A stretch of DNA of 64,000 nt from Henriciella sp. AS95 (GTDB lineage: Bacteria; Pseudomonadota; Alphaproteobacteria; Caulobacterales; Hyphomonadaceae): NCBI RefSeq assembly GCF_038900055.1, contig NZ_JBBMQM010000001.1:1054001-1118000 (forward strand), in the 5' to 3' direction. The position numbers were made by a program, and so were the translations under genes. Shown piece by piece: positions 9,051 through 18,420 of this stretch (the stretch's first letter is position 1; each line of letters opens with the position of its first letter). The notes below the pieces were generated by a model that was not told the origin of the DNA, did no database searches, and was given only the letters and a program-made list of their open reading frames with translations.

Positions 9051-11450
9051 CTAGAAGCGCTTCTTCAAGGAAACCCTGTATTCCGTTCCTCGCCCGGGAA
9101 GGACTGCCATGTCGGAATAGGTGTCCGTTACGGGCTGGAAATAGAGCTCGTCGAAGACGTTATCGACGTTCAGCGCCAGCTCGTAGCCATTCACCGTGTA
9201 GAAGGCGGAGAGGTTCACGGTCTCGTAGGCTGGCAGAATGATCGCTTCGGTCAGCTTGCCAGCCGTCTCCGAAACGCTGGTGAGGCCGGCCGTGAGGCCA
9301 AACTGGCCCCAGTCTTTCTCATCCGAAACGTATGAGCCGAAGACAGAGAACACTGTTTGCGGGACGAGGCGGTACTCATAATCTCCCGTTGGGCCGAGGC
9401 CGGAGTCGGCGAGATTGTAGACCGCATAGGCGGCGCCGTATCCGTCGACCGGATCAAGACCGGTTGCCCAGACCGGGATATAAGCAAAACTGCCATCCGG
9501 TCCCTTCGTGGTGGTCTTCTGGGTGTTGCCTGCAAAGGTGAAGGACACGTTGTCCGTCGCCAGCCAGCGCACTTCAAGTTCGACGCCTTCCGAGGTGGTG
9601 CCGACGACGCTGTTATTGATGCCGACGCGCGTGCGTTCCTGCTCGTAGCCTGCAAGGCTGCCGACCAGCGTACCCTCAAGGAGTTCAAACTTGACCCCGG
9701 CTTCGAGCAGCTCTGAGTCGGAGATCCACTGGTCGCTCTGCACCAGCGCCGGCGCGATATCGCCCGCCTGGCCAATCTCAAGCGCAGCGGATTCGGCATA
9801 CGTCACGTATGGGAACAGACCGACCGGTGTGTTGAAGCTAAGGCTGGCATTGTAGCTGAAGGCCGTGTCGTCGTCATCAAACTGAGTGTTCGAGGGGCAG
9901 TAACACAGGGCTCCGGTATCGATTGTGCTGACCTCGTAGGAATCAAACCGTGCCCCGAGAAGCAGGTTCACATAGTCGCCGAAAGCCATGTCCGACAGGG
10001 CGAAGACGCCGGTGTCTTTCCAGCTGGAATCGACAACGATATCCCAGCCCACGCCCGTCGTATTTGGCTCGTTGGAGAAAGGATCATCGATGATATCGTT
10101 GGGCGTTGCGCCGAAAATGATGTCGCGGCGGTCCAGCGAGATATAGCCCGCATTGAACGATTCCTTCTTGACGGCATCCTGTTGGCGATGGCCGATGCCG
10201 ACCTTGTTCGTGGCGCGGAAGAAGCTGTCCTCAGAGCCAATGTCGAAATCGTAGGACAGGCGCGCTTCGGCGGCCCAGGCATCATAGTCTGCCGGGAAGC
10301 CATAGCTGACGAAACGCTGGTTCTCGAGGTCATCGTAGAAGACTTCGAAGCTGAGGCTATTGTCGCCGATGGCTTGTTCGGCTTCGAAGTACAGCGTGTT
10401 GGTGGTGGTCTCCGAGAAGTCCGCATCTGAGATAAAGATGGTGCGTGGATCCAGCTTCGCGGTTCCGACGCCTTCCGTCAGCTGGAAACGCGGATCGACA
10501 GGCGGCGTGAAGCCGAAATAGCCCACGACAAAGCTGCCGCCGGCCTCATCCGGCGTGATGCGGCCGTTACCGTCGGTATCAACGATGACCGTGTTGCGCC
10601 CGGTGATGTAGGTCTGGTTGTCGATGAGTTCCTGGGTGACCCGGTTCCAACCTGGTGACTGAACGTAGCCATCGGAGTCGAAATACTGACCGCTCATCGT
10701 GACGCTCAGCGTATCGGTGACGTCGAATTCACCCGATAGCTGCAGCATGACATGCTCTGCCGACACGCCGCGATAGAAGGAGTCTGAGTCCTCGACCTCA
10801 ACATAGGCATAGAGACCACCGCGATCCGTGACCGGAACGCCGATCTGGCCGTTTGCATTGAACTTGCCGTAAGAGCCGACCGTTACCTCAGCCTCGCCCG
10901 TTACATCTTCGATGAATTGCCGGCCCGTGGCGCGAGCGGTCTTCGGGATGATGTTAATCGCGCCGCCGACCTTGCCTGGCCCAAAGACGGGCGTGGGCGG
11001 ACCGCGGACGATATCAACCTGGGAGGCCGCGCCGAGCAATGTCGGGTAGGTCCCGCGGTTCTCAACGCGCTTGAAGCCGTTGAAGTATGTTTCGGCGAGC
11101 GTGCCGCGCGCATTGACGGCGCCTTTGACGCCGTAATAGCTGCTGGTGAACGTCCCCGGTGCAATCGCAATGAGATCGTCCACCTCTTCGATGCCGTAAC
11201 GCTCCAGCGTCAGATCACTGACAAGTGTTGCGGAGCGCGGCGTCTCCAGCAGGGACTTGCCCATGCCGAATACGCTCTCGCTGGAGGATTGCTCAAGCAG
11301 ACCTATCCGGTCACTGACAACCAGGACGCGGTCCAGTACCGCCTCATCATCAGTTTCTGCTGCCGGTTCTTCGACCTGCTCCTGTGCCAAAGCATGATTG
11401 GCCAATGATATCGCTGCCAGAACGCCTGTCAGATAATACAATGCGCGCAT
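9051..11450 (-). CDS. TonB-dependent receptor (Rut-like cluster)
   Basis: A 799-residue outer-membrane receptor. I start it at ATG 11450, which gives the clean signal peptide MRALYYLTGVLAAISLANHA; GAGGGG lies upstream. The plug domain follows (LVSDLTLERYGIEEVDDLIA, then VDIVRGPPTPVFGPGKVGG), and then a beta-barrel ending in aromatic Phe. The plug resembles siderophore-type receptors. Its place directly upstream of the enzyme operon and downstream of a GntR gene suggests uptake of the cluster's organic substrate rather than iron, but iron-chelate import is not excluded. Confidence 0.93.
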   Translation of the reverse strand: MRALYYLTGVLAAISLANHALAQEQVEEPAAETDDEAVLDRVLVVSDRIGLLEQSSSESVFGMGKSLLETPRSATLVSDLTLERYGIEEVDDLIAIAPGTFTSSYYGVKGAVNARGTLAETYFNGFKRVENRGTYPTLLGAASQVDIVRGPPTPVFGPGKVGGAINIIPKTARATGRQFIEDVTGEAEVTVGSYGKFNANGQIGVPVTDRGGLYAYVEVEDSDSFYRGVSAEHVMLQLSGEFDVTDTLSVTMSGQYFDSDGYVQSPGWNRVTQELIDNQTYITGRNTVIVDTDGNGRITPDEAGGSFVVGYFGFTPPVDPRFQLTEGVGTAKLDPRTIFISDADFSETTTNTLYFEAEQAIGDNSLSFEVFYDDLENQRFVSYGFPADYDAWAAEARLSYDFDIGSEDSFFRATNKVGIGHRQQDAVKKESFNAGYISLDRRDIIFGATPNDIIDDPFSNEPNTTGVGWDIVVDSSWKDTGVFALSDMAFGDYVNLLLGARFDSYEVSTIDTGALCYCPSNTQFDDDDTAFSYNASLSFNTPVGLFPYVTYAESAALEIGQAGDIAPALVQSDQWISDSELLEAGVKFELLEGTLVGSLAGYEQERTRVGINNSVVGTTSEGVELEVRWLATDNVSFTFAGNTQKTTTKGPDGSFAYIPVWATGLDPVDGYGAAYAVYNLADSGLGPTGDYEYRLVPQTVFSVFGSYVSDEKDWGQFGLTAGLTSVSETAGKLTEAIILPAYETVNLSAFYTVNGYELALNVDNVFDELYFQPVTDTYSDMAVLPGRGTEYRVSLKKRF

Positions 11451-11789
11451 GTGTCTGTACCCCTCGAAAACTACAGCCATTGATTGGAAGGGCATTTGAA
11501 GGGCCAATCAGAAGCCGCGAGGAAGCATCTCTGAAATTTACTCTGAAATTTCAGTTGAAATGTTTAAATACTATGCAGAAAGGACGCGCACCAGCTTAGA
11601 AATCGTGCGGACCATGCAAATAAGCACGGACGCGCGCGCCCTCCAGACATCGTCCAGGGCGGCCCGGCAGCGCCTCATAAGGACATGTTCCGTCCCAGAC
11701 GCGCAGAGTTCATTTCTGATTTGGAGTATTGGACGACTTAAGAAGCAAACCTGCGTCCAGCTCGGAATGAGGCAAACAGGTCAGGTCCA
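11451..11789. other. Non-coding gap, GntR to TonB receptor
   Basis: This 339-bp gap holds no gene that I can support. The end nearest the receptor start is AT-rich and carries the repeat and palindrome annotated at 11529-11554. The rest is GC-rich, with one loose inverted repeat (GCCCT and AGGGC arms near 11640-11662) that could serve as a terminator for the GntR gene, though no clear T-run follows. It probably holds the receptor promoter. Confidence 0.5.
11529..11554. promoter_or_regulatory. Candidate operator: tandem 12-mer plus palindrome
   Basis: Two head-to-tail copies of CTCTGAAATTT[A/C] (11529-11540 and 11541-11552) lie about 80 bp upstream of the TonB receptor start. The second copy forms a perfect 12-bp palindrome, CTGAAATTTCAG (11543-11554). 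This arrangement fits a dimeric regulator. The neighbouring GntR-family protein is the obvious candidate, which is an inference. Confidence 0.4.
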
Positions 11790-12506
11790 CTACTGCGCGG
11801 CGAACTTCTCACCCATCACTTTTCGCATTGCCAGCTTCGCTGTCTCGCCGTCGCCTTCTGATATGGCAATTGCCGCTGCCCGGTGGTTGGCAATGTCTTC
11901 CAGCCTGTCTTCGTCAGGGCGGGTCGTCATCGAATAATACCAATAACGCGCGGCCTTGTTGTGCAGGTTGATGATGATGCGGGCCAGGCTCAGATTGTGG
12001 CTGGCGATTGCAACGGCTTGGTGAAACCGCTGATCCATGGCGATGATTGCCCGAAAATCCCGAGTGGTGGCCGCTTCTTCAGCGCCATCGAATGCATGGA
12101 TGATTTCCTCGACCTCCGAGCTGGTGGCGTATTGAGACGCCAGAAATGCCGCATGCGGTTCGAGCAGGCATCTGACATCGTATGCTTGCTGTACCTCCTG
12201 AACGTCTATCGACGTCACGATTGTGCCGGAGCGGGGGCGGCGCAGAACCAGACCCTCCAGCGAGAGGCGTCCCAATGCATCGCGTACGCCTGCGACGCCG
12301 AGATTGTATTGTTTGGCTAGGCCCATTTCATCCAGACGGGCATTGGGCGGCAAAATGCCGAGAATGATGTCGAGCAGAACCTGTTCGTACGCCTTGGATT
12401 TCTGAAGTTCAGGGGCCCAATCTTCTGTGTGGCGGATGTCGCTGAAACCCTGAGGCTGAAACGGCGTCGTCTCCGGGCGAGGCCTGATCTTGTCTTGAAT
12501 GCTCAT
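11790..12506 (-). CDS. GntR-family (FCD-type) regulator
   Basis: A 238-residue regulator. The N-terminal winged helix runs roughly over residues 40-105, with PPNARLDEMGLAKQYNLG and LGRLSLEGLVLRRPRSGTIV. An all-helical FCD effector domain with scattered His residues (FHQAVAIASHN, IANHRAAAIA) fills the rest; such domains bind a metal and small carboxylates. GGAGGG sits 6 nt before the ATG. It lies on the same strand as, and upstream of, the TonB receptor and Rut-like operon, so it likely responds to the substrate or an intermediate of that pathway. Confidence 0.92.
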   Translation of the reverse strand: MSIQDKIRPRPETTPFQPQGFSDIRHTEDWAPELQKSKAYEQVLLDIILGILPPNARLDEMGLAKQYNLGVAGVRDALGRLSLEGLVLRRPRSGTIVTSIDVQEVQQAYDVRCLLEPHAAFLASQYATSSEVEEIIHAFDGAEEAATTRDFRAIIAMDQRFHQAVAIASHNLSLARIIINLHNKAARYWYYSMTTRPDEDRLEDIANHRAAAIAISEGDGETAKLAMRKVMGEKFAAQ

Positions 12507-12775
12507 ATGCGTCCCTCCCTTTTTGTCTTCTATCTTTCACCGACTCCAATGGCACAGCCCGACCGTTCTTGTCTCTCGGGGGAATCCCTTACCTGAGATC
12601 ATGCTGATCTTGGTTGGAATCAGAATTTCCAGTGTCAGTGGTTGACGCATTAATGTCAAACATAACACCTAACATTTCAGAGCACGTGATTCTGGTGAGA
12701 GAGGGCTATCGCTTGAAAATCGGAAAGAGACCTGGACCACCGAAGAAACACCGCTCGGACCGCGTCGGAGAAACG

Positions 12776-14452
12776 TTGGAGATCAGTCGTAGGAGGGTGA
12801 TCGCCGGTCTGGGTGGCGGCTATGTCCTTTTGGGAAGCTGTACATCGACAAGCCGGCCAGCGGATATCGATGCCGAGTTTTTGCACGGCGTTGCGAGCGG
12901 CGATCCTACTCCAACTGCCATTGTCATCTGGACGAGAGTCTCCAGCCCAGGCGTCGAAGCTATCACCGTCGAATTCGAAGTTGCGTTAGACGCGGCCTTC
13001 CAGGACATCATACGCTCCGGCAAGACCCTTACGAGCGCGGCGCGCGACTTCACGGTCAAGGTCGACGTGACCTCCCTCTCTCCCGGTACGCGCTATTTTT
13101 ACCGGTTCAGGGCGGGCAGCATACGGTCAGCCACTGGCAGGACACGAACGCTTCCCAAAGCGTCGGCTCGCAAGGTCCGGCTGGCCGTTGCATCCTGTGC
13201 CAATTACGGTTCGGGTTTTTACAATGCCTATCGCGCGATCGCAGAACAAGATGACCTCGATGCGATCGTTCATCTTGGCGACTACATCTATGAGTATGGC
13301 ATAGATGGCTATGACGGCGAGACTGGAAGGGCACTCGGCAGACTCGTCGACCCGCCGCACGAAACGATTACGCTGGACGACTATCGCAAGCGCTTCGCCT
13401 GTTATCGCAAGGACACCGACCTGCAGGCTGCACATGCCGCTGCGCCGTTCATTTCTGTCTGGGATGATCACGAGACTGCCAATAATAGCTGGATGGGGGG
13501 TGCGGGTAATCATGATGCTGACGCCGAAGGCTCCTGGGAACGCCGGCGCGACGCTGCGTTGCAGGTTTATTTCGAGTGGATGCCGATGCGCGACCCGCGT
13601 CCCGGCGAGGCGTTCCGGTCACTGGCCAGAACCTATGAATTCGGAAAAGTTGTATCGCTTCACCTGATCGAGTCGAGGTTGACGGGCCGGGATCAGCCTC
13701 TCAGCCTTTCGGCAATTGCAGCCTCGGCCGAAGCACCGAACGCTGTCCTGTCCGATCCGGGGAGAACAATGCTTGGCCTTCGCCAGGAGAAGTGGCTGGA
13801 ACATGAATTTTCTGCATCCGTCTCGAACGGAATCGCCTGGCAGCTTCTCGGCAACCAGACCGTGATGTCCCCCATGCTGACGCCGGATTATCTGCAGATC
13901 CTTCCGGACGATATTCTGGACCCGATCCTCGCAGCAGATGGGTATGCAGCAAACTGGGTCCGGCGCTCGGCACTGGGACTTCCTGTCAATCTCGACTCCT
14001 GGGACGGCTATCCGGCTGCACGGGCACGGCTTCTCTCATCGGCAATAAAGGCCAACGCCAATCTTGTCGTTTTGTCAGGTGACAGTCACATGTTCTGGGC
14101 AAATGATCTCTTTCGCGAACCGGACAACATGTTCGCGGGTGTCGAATTCGCGACTGGCAGCATCACGTCTCCTGGCGGCTATCAAAGCCTTTCACCGGAT
14201 GAGAGGATCTTTGGGATCGCAGCCTCCGCCACTGTCGAAAAGAATGAAGGCGTGCGGGCAGCAAATGTCCGCGACAAGGGCTTTGTCTTGCTGGAGGTGA
14301 CCGAAGGATCAGTCGAGGCGAGATATGTTCGCGTCAACACGATCGCCGCCAGGGATTTCCAGGCAGAAACCTTCCTGATCGCCAGAACCGAACGGGATAT
14401 AGAAGGCCGCCTCAGCACGCTTACCATTGCGCAGGACTCTCAAAGCCGCTGA
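12776..14452 (+). CDS. phoD: PhoD-like alkaline phosphatase/phosphodiesterase
   Basis: A 558-residue PhoD metallophosphatase if started at TTG 12776, where GGAG lies 5 nt upstream and the product opens with a twin-arginine-like MEISRRRVIAGLGGG segment ending in the lipobox-like LLGSC. An upstream ATG at 12614 would bury this signal behind 54 residues. An N-terminal beta domain (VASGDPTPTAIVIWTRV) precedes the catalytic part: LGDYIYEYG, WDDHETANNSW and SGDSHMFW. It probably hydrolyses phosphomono- or diesters at the cell surface. The last few codons and the stop lie in IS6-derived DNA, so the native C-terminus may have been altered. Confidence 0.88.
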   Translation: MEISRRRVIAGLGGGYVLLGSCTSTSRPADIDAEFLHGVASGDPTPTAIVIWTRVSSPGVEAITVEFEVALDAAFQDIIRSGKTLTSAARDFTVKVDVTSLSPGTRYFYRFRAGSIRSATGRTRTLPKASARKVRLAVASCANYGSGFYNAYRAIAEQDDLDAIVHLGDYIYEYGIDGYDGETGRALGRLVDPPHETITLDDYRKRFACYRKDTDLQAAHAAAPFISVWDDHETANNSWMGGAGNHDADAEGSWERRRDAALQVYFEWMPMRDPRPGEAFRSLARTYEFGKVVSLHLIESRLTGRDQPLSLSAIAASAEAPNAVLSDPGRTMLGLRQEKWLEHEFSASVSNGIAWQLLGNQTVMSPMLTPDYLQILPDDILDPILAADGYAANWVRRSALGLPVNLDSWDGYPAARARLLSSAIKANANLVVLSGDSHMFWANDLFREPDNMFAGVEFATGSITSPGGYQSLSPDERIFGIAASATVEKNEGVRAANVRDKGFVLLEVTEGSVEARYVRVNTIAARDFQAETFLIARTERDIEGRLSTLTIAQDSQSR

Positions 14453-14707
14453 TTTATCGCGCGGTTTAGGGCCTTAGCTCTCGAGTAGGTGACGTCCGAC
14501 ACATACAAACACGTCTCCGCCGGCCGACGGCAGAGCCTTTCCAGGCAGTCAGAATCTGATGCCGTTCGAGCGATGGCGTTTCTTTTCTGTTTGAACCGGG
14601 ATCGTGAAGAAAGGTGGCAGTCCTGATTGACGTGATCGTTTATCGCGGCGAGCGAGGATCGATCCCGAAGGCGTCGCAGCATAAAGCGACGTCTTCTGAC
14701 AATGCCC
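14431..14707 (-). mobile_element. Scrambled IS6 remnant
   Basis: Positions 14431-14485 match the middle of the IS6 copy at 59.6-60.4 kb (its 59925-59975 stretch, encoding the transposase segment around TRDKSAAF). Positions 14487-14707 look like a second, internally deleted copy: minus-strand translation gives NDHVNQDCHLSSRSRFKQKR, the transposase C-terminus, joined almost directly to the start-proximal end. CTGACAATGCCC at 14696-14707 is identical to the end at 60344-60355. The fragment reaches into the phoD 3' end. Confidence 0.75.
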
Positions 14708-14883
14708 GTTTCTAGTGATGACCACGCTGGACGAGCAAGCAAGATATAAAAGTTGAAGTCATATTCATTTTATGTGAAGGTTCTGAACTGTTGGATTGTC
14801 GCTCTGGCGCTTCGGTCGTGAGGTGCTCGGGAATTGAAGGATGACCACATCTGGCCGGATGGATGTTCTATAGGAGTGGTGCC
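14708..14883. other. Non-coding gap before serine hydrolase
   Basis: Together with the IS6 remnant this makes about 430 bp without a gene. It holds an AT-rich stretch near 14750-14780 that could carry a promoter for the serine hydrolase, and the ribosome site AGGAG at 14872-14876. No other structure is evident. Confidence 0.5.
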
Positions 14884-16026
14884 GTGAAAAGCTTAATTCT
14901 CTCAATGATCATGCTTCCGCTCGGCCCGGCTTTGTCGCTGCCGTGCGTGGCAGAAAGCCCTGACTGGATCGATGAGTCCGTCCAGTCCTTCGCAGAGGAA
15001 GTTGGAACGCCGGGACTTTCTCTCACAATCATGGAGCAGGGAGAGATAGTTTGGGACGGTGCGCAGGGATATGCGGACCTTGAACAGATGACGCCGATGA
15101 CGCCACAGAGCCTCATGCGGATCGGGTCCATCTCTAAAACAATAACGGCCGTGACGACGGTAAAAATCGCTTCGGCTGGTCTCGTCGATTTGGATGCGAC
15201 AGTCAGCGACTATCTGCCTGGATTTACGGGTCCGGCCCGCTTGGTTACGCTTCGGCAACTGGCATCCCATACCGGATGTGTGCGAGGCTATGACTCGCCC
15301 GAAGAAGAGATTTCCCTAACGCATTATGCCAGCATGAAGGCGGCATTGGCTCGCTTCTCCGATGATGATCTGATTTGCGCGCCGGGCGATGCCTTCAACT
15401 ACTCAAGCTACGGGTACACCTTGCTGGCTGCTGTGCTTGCCGAGGCGTCCGGTCTGTCCTTTGGTGAGCTGATAAACGCGCAAGTCCTCGATCCGCTGGG
15501 CCTGGACAGCGTTGCGCTTGATGATGCTGTGCGCGTCATTCCGGGCCGAGCCGCTTTTTATGTGGAGTCGGAGGGCGGCGAACTCGAGAATGCACCATTC
15601 AATGATTATAGCTACAAGTATGCCGGTGCCGGGATGCTGGCGTCGACCCGCGATCTTGCCAGGTTTGGGGCGAATTTGGTTGGGCAGGGGTTTCTGACGC
15701 CGGAAGATGAAAAGGCGATTGTCTCTCCGGCCAGGCTCAATAGCGGGGCGTTCACCGACTATGGCCTCGGCCTGTATGTCAGCCTGCCGGATTTCCTTGA
15801 GGCGAGGAGAGCTTACCTTCCTGAGGCGCTGTATGAGGAGTTGATGGATCAGGTGGCTGGCCGACCGCTCTACTGGCACACCGGAACCAGCGAGGGGGCA
15901 GTGTCGGTGCTCATGATTGAACCGGACTCCCAGCGCGTACTCGCGCTCTCCATAAACAAGGGCGGTCTGGAGAAAGAGGTCTTGATCTTTGCGATTGGTC
16001 TGATGGACGAGCTCAGGGCATCCTGA
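14884..16026 (+). CDS. Secreted beta-lactamase-fold serine hydrolase (MlrB-like family)
   Basis: A 380-residue serine hydrolase of the class C beta-lactamase/DD-peptidase family, as are esterase EstB and microcystin hydrolase MlrB. I start it at GTG 14884: AGGAG lies 7 nt upstream and the product opens with a signal peptide (MKSLILSMIMLPLG). The SxxK motif is Ser82-Ile-Ser-Lys85; the second-motif Tyr lies in FNYSSYG and the KTG-like triad in HTGTSEG. It is exported and probably cleaves an ester or peptide bond in the periplasm. It stands just upstream of the TonB receptor and D-glutamate genes. Its exact substrate is open. Confidence 0.85.
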   Translation: MKSLILSMIMLPLGPALSLPCVAESPDWIDESVQSFAEEVGTPGLSLTIMEQGEIVWDGAQGYADLEQMTPMTPQSLMRIGSISKTITAVTTVKIASAGLVDLDATVSDYLPGFTGPARLVTLRQLASHTGCVRGYDSPEEEISLTHYASMKAALARFSDDDLICAPGDAFNYSSYGYTLLAAVLAEASGLSFGELINAQVLDPLGLDSVALDDAVRVIPGRAAFYVESEGGELENAPFNDYSYKYAGAGMLASTRDLARFGANLVGQGFLTPEDEKAIVSPARLNSGAFTDYGLGLYVSLPDFLEARRAYLPEALYEELMDQVAGRPLYWHTGTSEGAVSVLMIEPDSQRVLALSINKGGLEKEVLIFAIGLMDELRAS

Positions 16027-16230
16027 GGCCGTTTTCTGGGCGCTGCGATAGTTTAGGTGGTGCTCATTTGGGCAAAATCAGAAAAAGAGTTGCTTAAAAT
16101 ATGAAAATGATCTCAAATTTAGTATAGTGCAAATATGGCCCAGTTGGGAGCCTTCTGGCTCTTCGGTTCGACGTGTGGCGGGGCAGGACCCATCACCAGT
16201 ATTTTGGTGCAGGAAGGATTTTAGGACGCA

Positions 16231-18414
16231 ATGACACATTCAAGTCTTCACAAGCTTTTGACTCTGGCGCTTTTCATGAGCGGCTCCGTGATGGCGGGTG
16301 CGCAGGCGCAGGCGCAGGAGGCGTCGGACGAGACTGAGGCGACCTATTATGATGTCGTCACCGTGACCGTGCGCCGGCGCGAAGAGGCCATTCAGGATAC
16401 ACCGTTGGCCGTAACGGCTTTCGGGGCAGACCTGATGGACGCAGCGGCGCTGGATGAGATCGGCGATCTTGTTTCACTCAGCCCGAATGTGACGTTCGAG
16501 CCCGGCGGAGATTTCGTCAGCTCCAACATCGCCATCCGGGGTGTGAGCCGCGAACGCTCTACTGAGGAACCGGGTGTGGGGATCTATCGCGACGGCGTTT
16601 ATGTCGGCGGTCCTGTCACGACACTCTCAGATCTCTATGACCTTGAGCAGGTCGAGATTCTTCGTGGGCCTCAGGCGGGACTTTACGGGCGCAATGCAGT
16701 TGGTGGGGCCGTGAATATCGTTACGGCTCGTCCGGTCTTTGAAAATACGGCGAAGATTGATTTGCGTTTAGGGAGCTACGACCGCCAGGAAGTCATCGGC
16801 ATGGGCAATTATGCCTTTTCCGACCAGCTCGCTGGGCGACTGAGCGTGAAACTGGTGAACCAGGATGACGGCTTTACGCGCAACGCTTTTCTCGACGAGG
16901 AACTGGAAGCCCGCGAGAACCTGTCGGCGCGCGGGCGCCTGCTCTGGCAGCCGAGTGAGACCACCGACCTGCTGCTTACTGCGGCTTATCGCAAGGATGA
17001 AGGGCAGACGCCGGGCGTCTACCGAATTGGCGACGATCCGGAGAACCTCGCCTACGATACCGAAACGCCGTATAATTCAGAGGAGTGGCAGCTCTATTCC
17101 GAATTTAATACCGCGCTAGGCACGGGGACGCTGACCAATGTCCTGAGCTATCGGACGGTCGATGTCTTTCAACAGGACGATACCGACTTTTCCAGCGCCT
17201 ATCTGCAAACCTCAACGCGCGATATCGAACTTGAGACTCTCTTCGCTGAGCTGCGCTATGCGTCCGCTCAGGATCAGGCGTTTCGTTACCTGGTCGGTGC
17301 AACGCTGATACGCGAAGAAGCTTTTTTCGATACAAATTTTCTGATTTCAGTCGGCGTGCCGGGCCTGGGATCATTCTTCGGACCTGACAATGGCGGCCTG
17401 ACGGGGGACAATCTGGATAGTGTCCTGTTTGATCTCGATAATGATCAGGAGCTGATGTCATACGCGGCATTTGGCGAACTGTCTTATGATCTGACCGATC
17501 GGCTGACCCTTGATGCGAGTTTGCGGTATACGCGTGATGAGCGTGACGTTGACTTTGAGCAGGCTACGCCCGGCTGCACGGCCTGTATCGCTATCGTCGG
17601 GCGCTCGCTCGATTATGGCGTGACCTCCGACCCGGTCTTTGAGAACTGGTCGCCGGCCGGCACATTGAGCTATGACGTCTCTGACGATGTCATGGTCTAT
17701 GCGACGGTCTCGACCGGCTTCAAGGCTGGCGGGATTAATGAAGGGGCCAGCCAGCCGAAATACCTGCCGTTCGATAGTGAGACGTCACTGAGCTACGAAG
17801 CCGGGTTGAAAGCGTCTCTAGGGGAACGTGCGCAGCTGTCCTTGGCGGCGTTTTCGCAGAAGCGAAAAGATGCGCTGATCTCCGTGGACGAATCCGTGAT
17901 CGACCCGACATTCCCGGCCGGAGTGAACGGCCTCGGCATCAATGCTGGTGAAATCCAGACTGCGGGGGTCGAGGGTGAGCTGTCCGCGCAGCCTATTGAT
18001 GGTCTGCGCCTCAATGCGGCCTACGGCTATCTCGATGCGACCTACGACGAATTCGTAGTACCGCTGACGGGCGGCGGTGAGGTTGACTATTCGGGCAACC
18101 AGGTTCCGCGCAGCTTCCGCCAGAGCGTCAGCCTCGATGCCTTGTATACGGCGCCGCTGACGGATCTGGCCGATTTGTTCCTCTATGGCAGCTATAGCAA
18201 TTCCTGGGATGGCTATCAGGACAATGCAAACCAGATTGAGTCCGAGCATCCCGAAATCATCAACCTGAAAATCGGCCTTGAGGGTGAGAGCTGGCGTGTG
18301 ACCACATATGCCAACAATCTCGGCGATACGCGCTATATCACCTATCAGATCGGTAACTTCATACAGCGCGCCCCTGGCCGCGCCTTCGGTGTGCGCCTCG
18401 AGAAATCTTTCTGA
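16231..18414 (+). CDS. TonB-dependent receptor (D-amino-acid module)
   Basis: A 727-residue receptor with signal peptide ending in AGAQAQAQ, a TonB-box-like DVVTVTVRRR, the plug domain (VEILRGPQAGLYGRNAVGGAVNI) and a barrel ending in LEKSF. The 204-bp upstream gap is AT-rich and contains a small hairpin (GAGCC/GGCTC near 16148-16162). DgcN follows 6 bp after the stop, which ties the receptor to D-glutamate or D-amino-acid-containing peptides as likely cargo. That substrate is an inference from context. Confidence 0.93.
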   Translation: MTHSSLHKLLTLALFMSGSVMAGAQAQAQEASDETEATYYDVVTVTVRRREEAIQDTPLAVTAFGADLMDAAALDEIGDLVSLSPNVTFEPGGDFVSSNIAIRGVSRERSTEEPGVGIYRDGVYVGGPVTTLSDLYDLEQVEILRGPQAGLYGRNAVGGAVNIVTARPVFENTAKIDLRLGSYDRQEVIGMGNYAFSDQLAGRLSVKLVNQDDGFTRNAFLDEELEARENLSARGRLLWQPSETTDLLLTAAYRKDEGQTPGVYRIGDDPENLAYDTETPYNSEEWQLYSEFNTALGTGTLTNVLSYRTVDVFQQDDTDFSSAYLQTSTRDIELETLFAELRYASAQDQAFRYLVGATLIREEAFFDTNFLISVGVPGLGSFFGPDNGGLTGDNLDSVLFDLDNDQELMSYAAFGELSYDLTDRLTLDASLRYTRDERDVDFEQATPGCTACIAIVGRSLDYGVTSDPVFENWSPAGTLSYDVSDDVMVYATVSTGFKAGGINEGASQPKYLPFDSETSLSYEAGLKASLGERAQLSLAAFSQKRKDALISVDESVIDPTFPAGVNGLGINAGEIQTAGVEGELSAQPIDGLRLNAAYGYLDATYDEFVVPLTGGGEVDYSGNQVPRSFRQSVSLDALYTAPLTDLADLFLYGSYSNSWDGYQDNANQIESEHPEIINLKIGLEGESWRVTTYANNLGDTRYITYQIGNFIQRAPGRAFGVRLEKSF

Positions 18415-18420
18415 TCCGGC

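Noticed and set aside
365-12506. Naming the first cluster as the uracil rut operon
   Set aside because: RutC, RutD and a RutG-type permease are missing and two M20 hydrolases are added.
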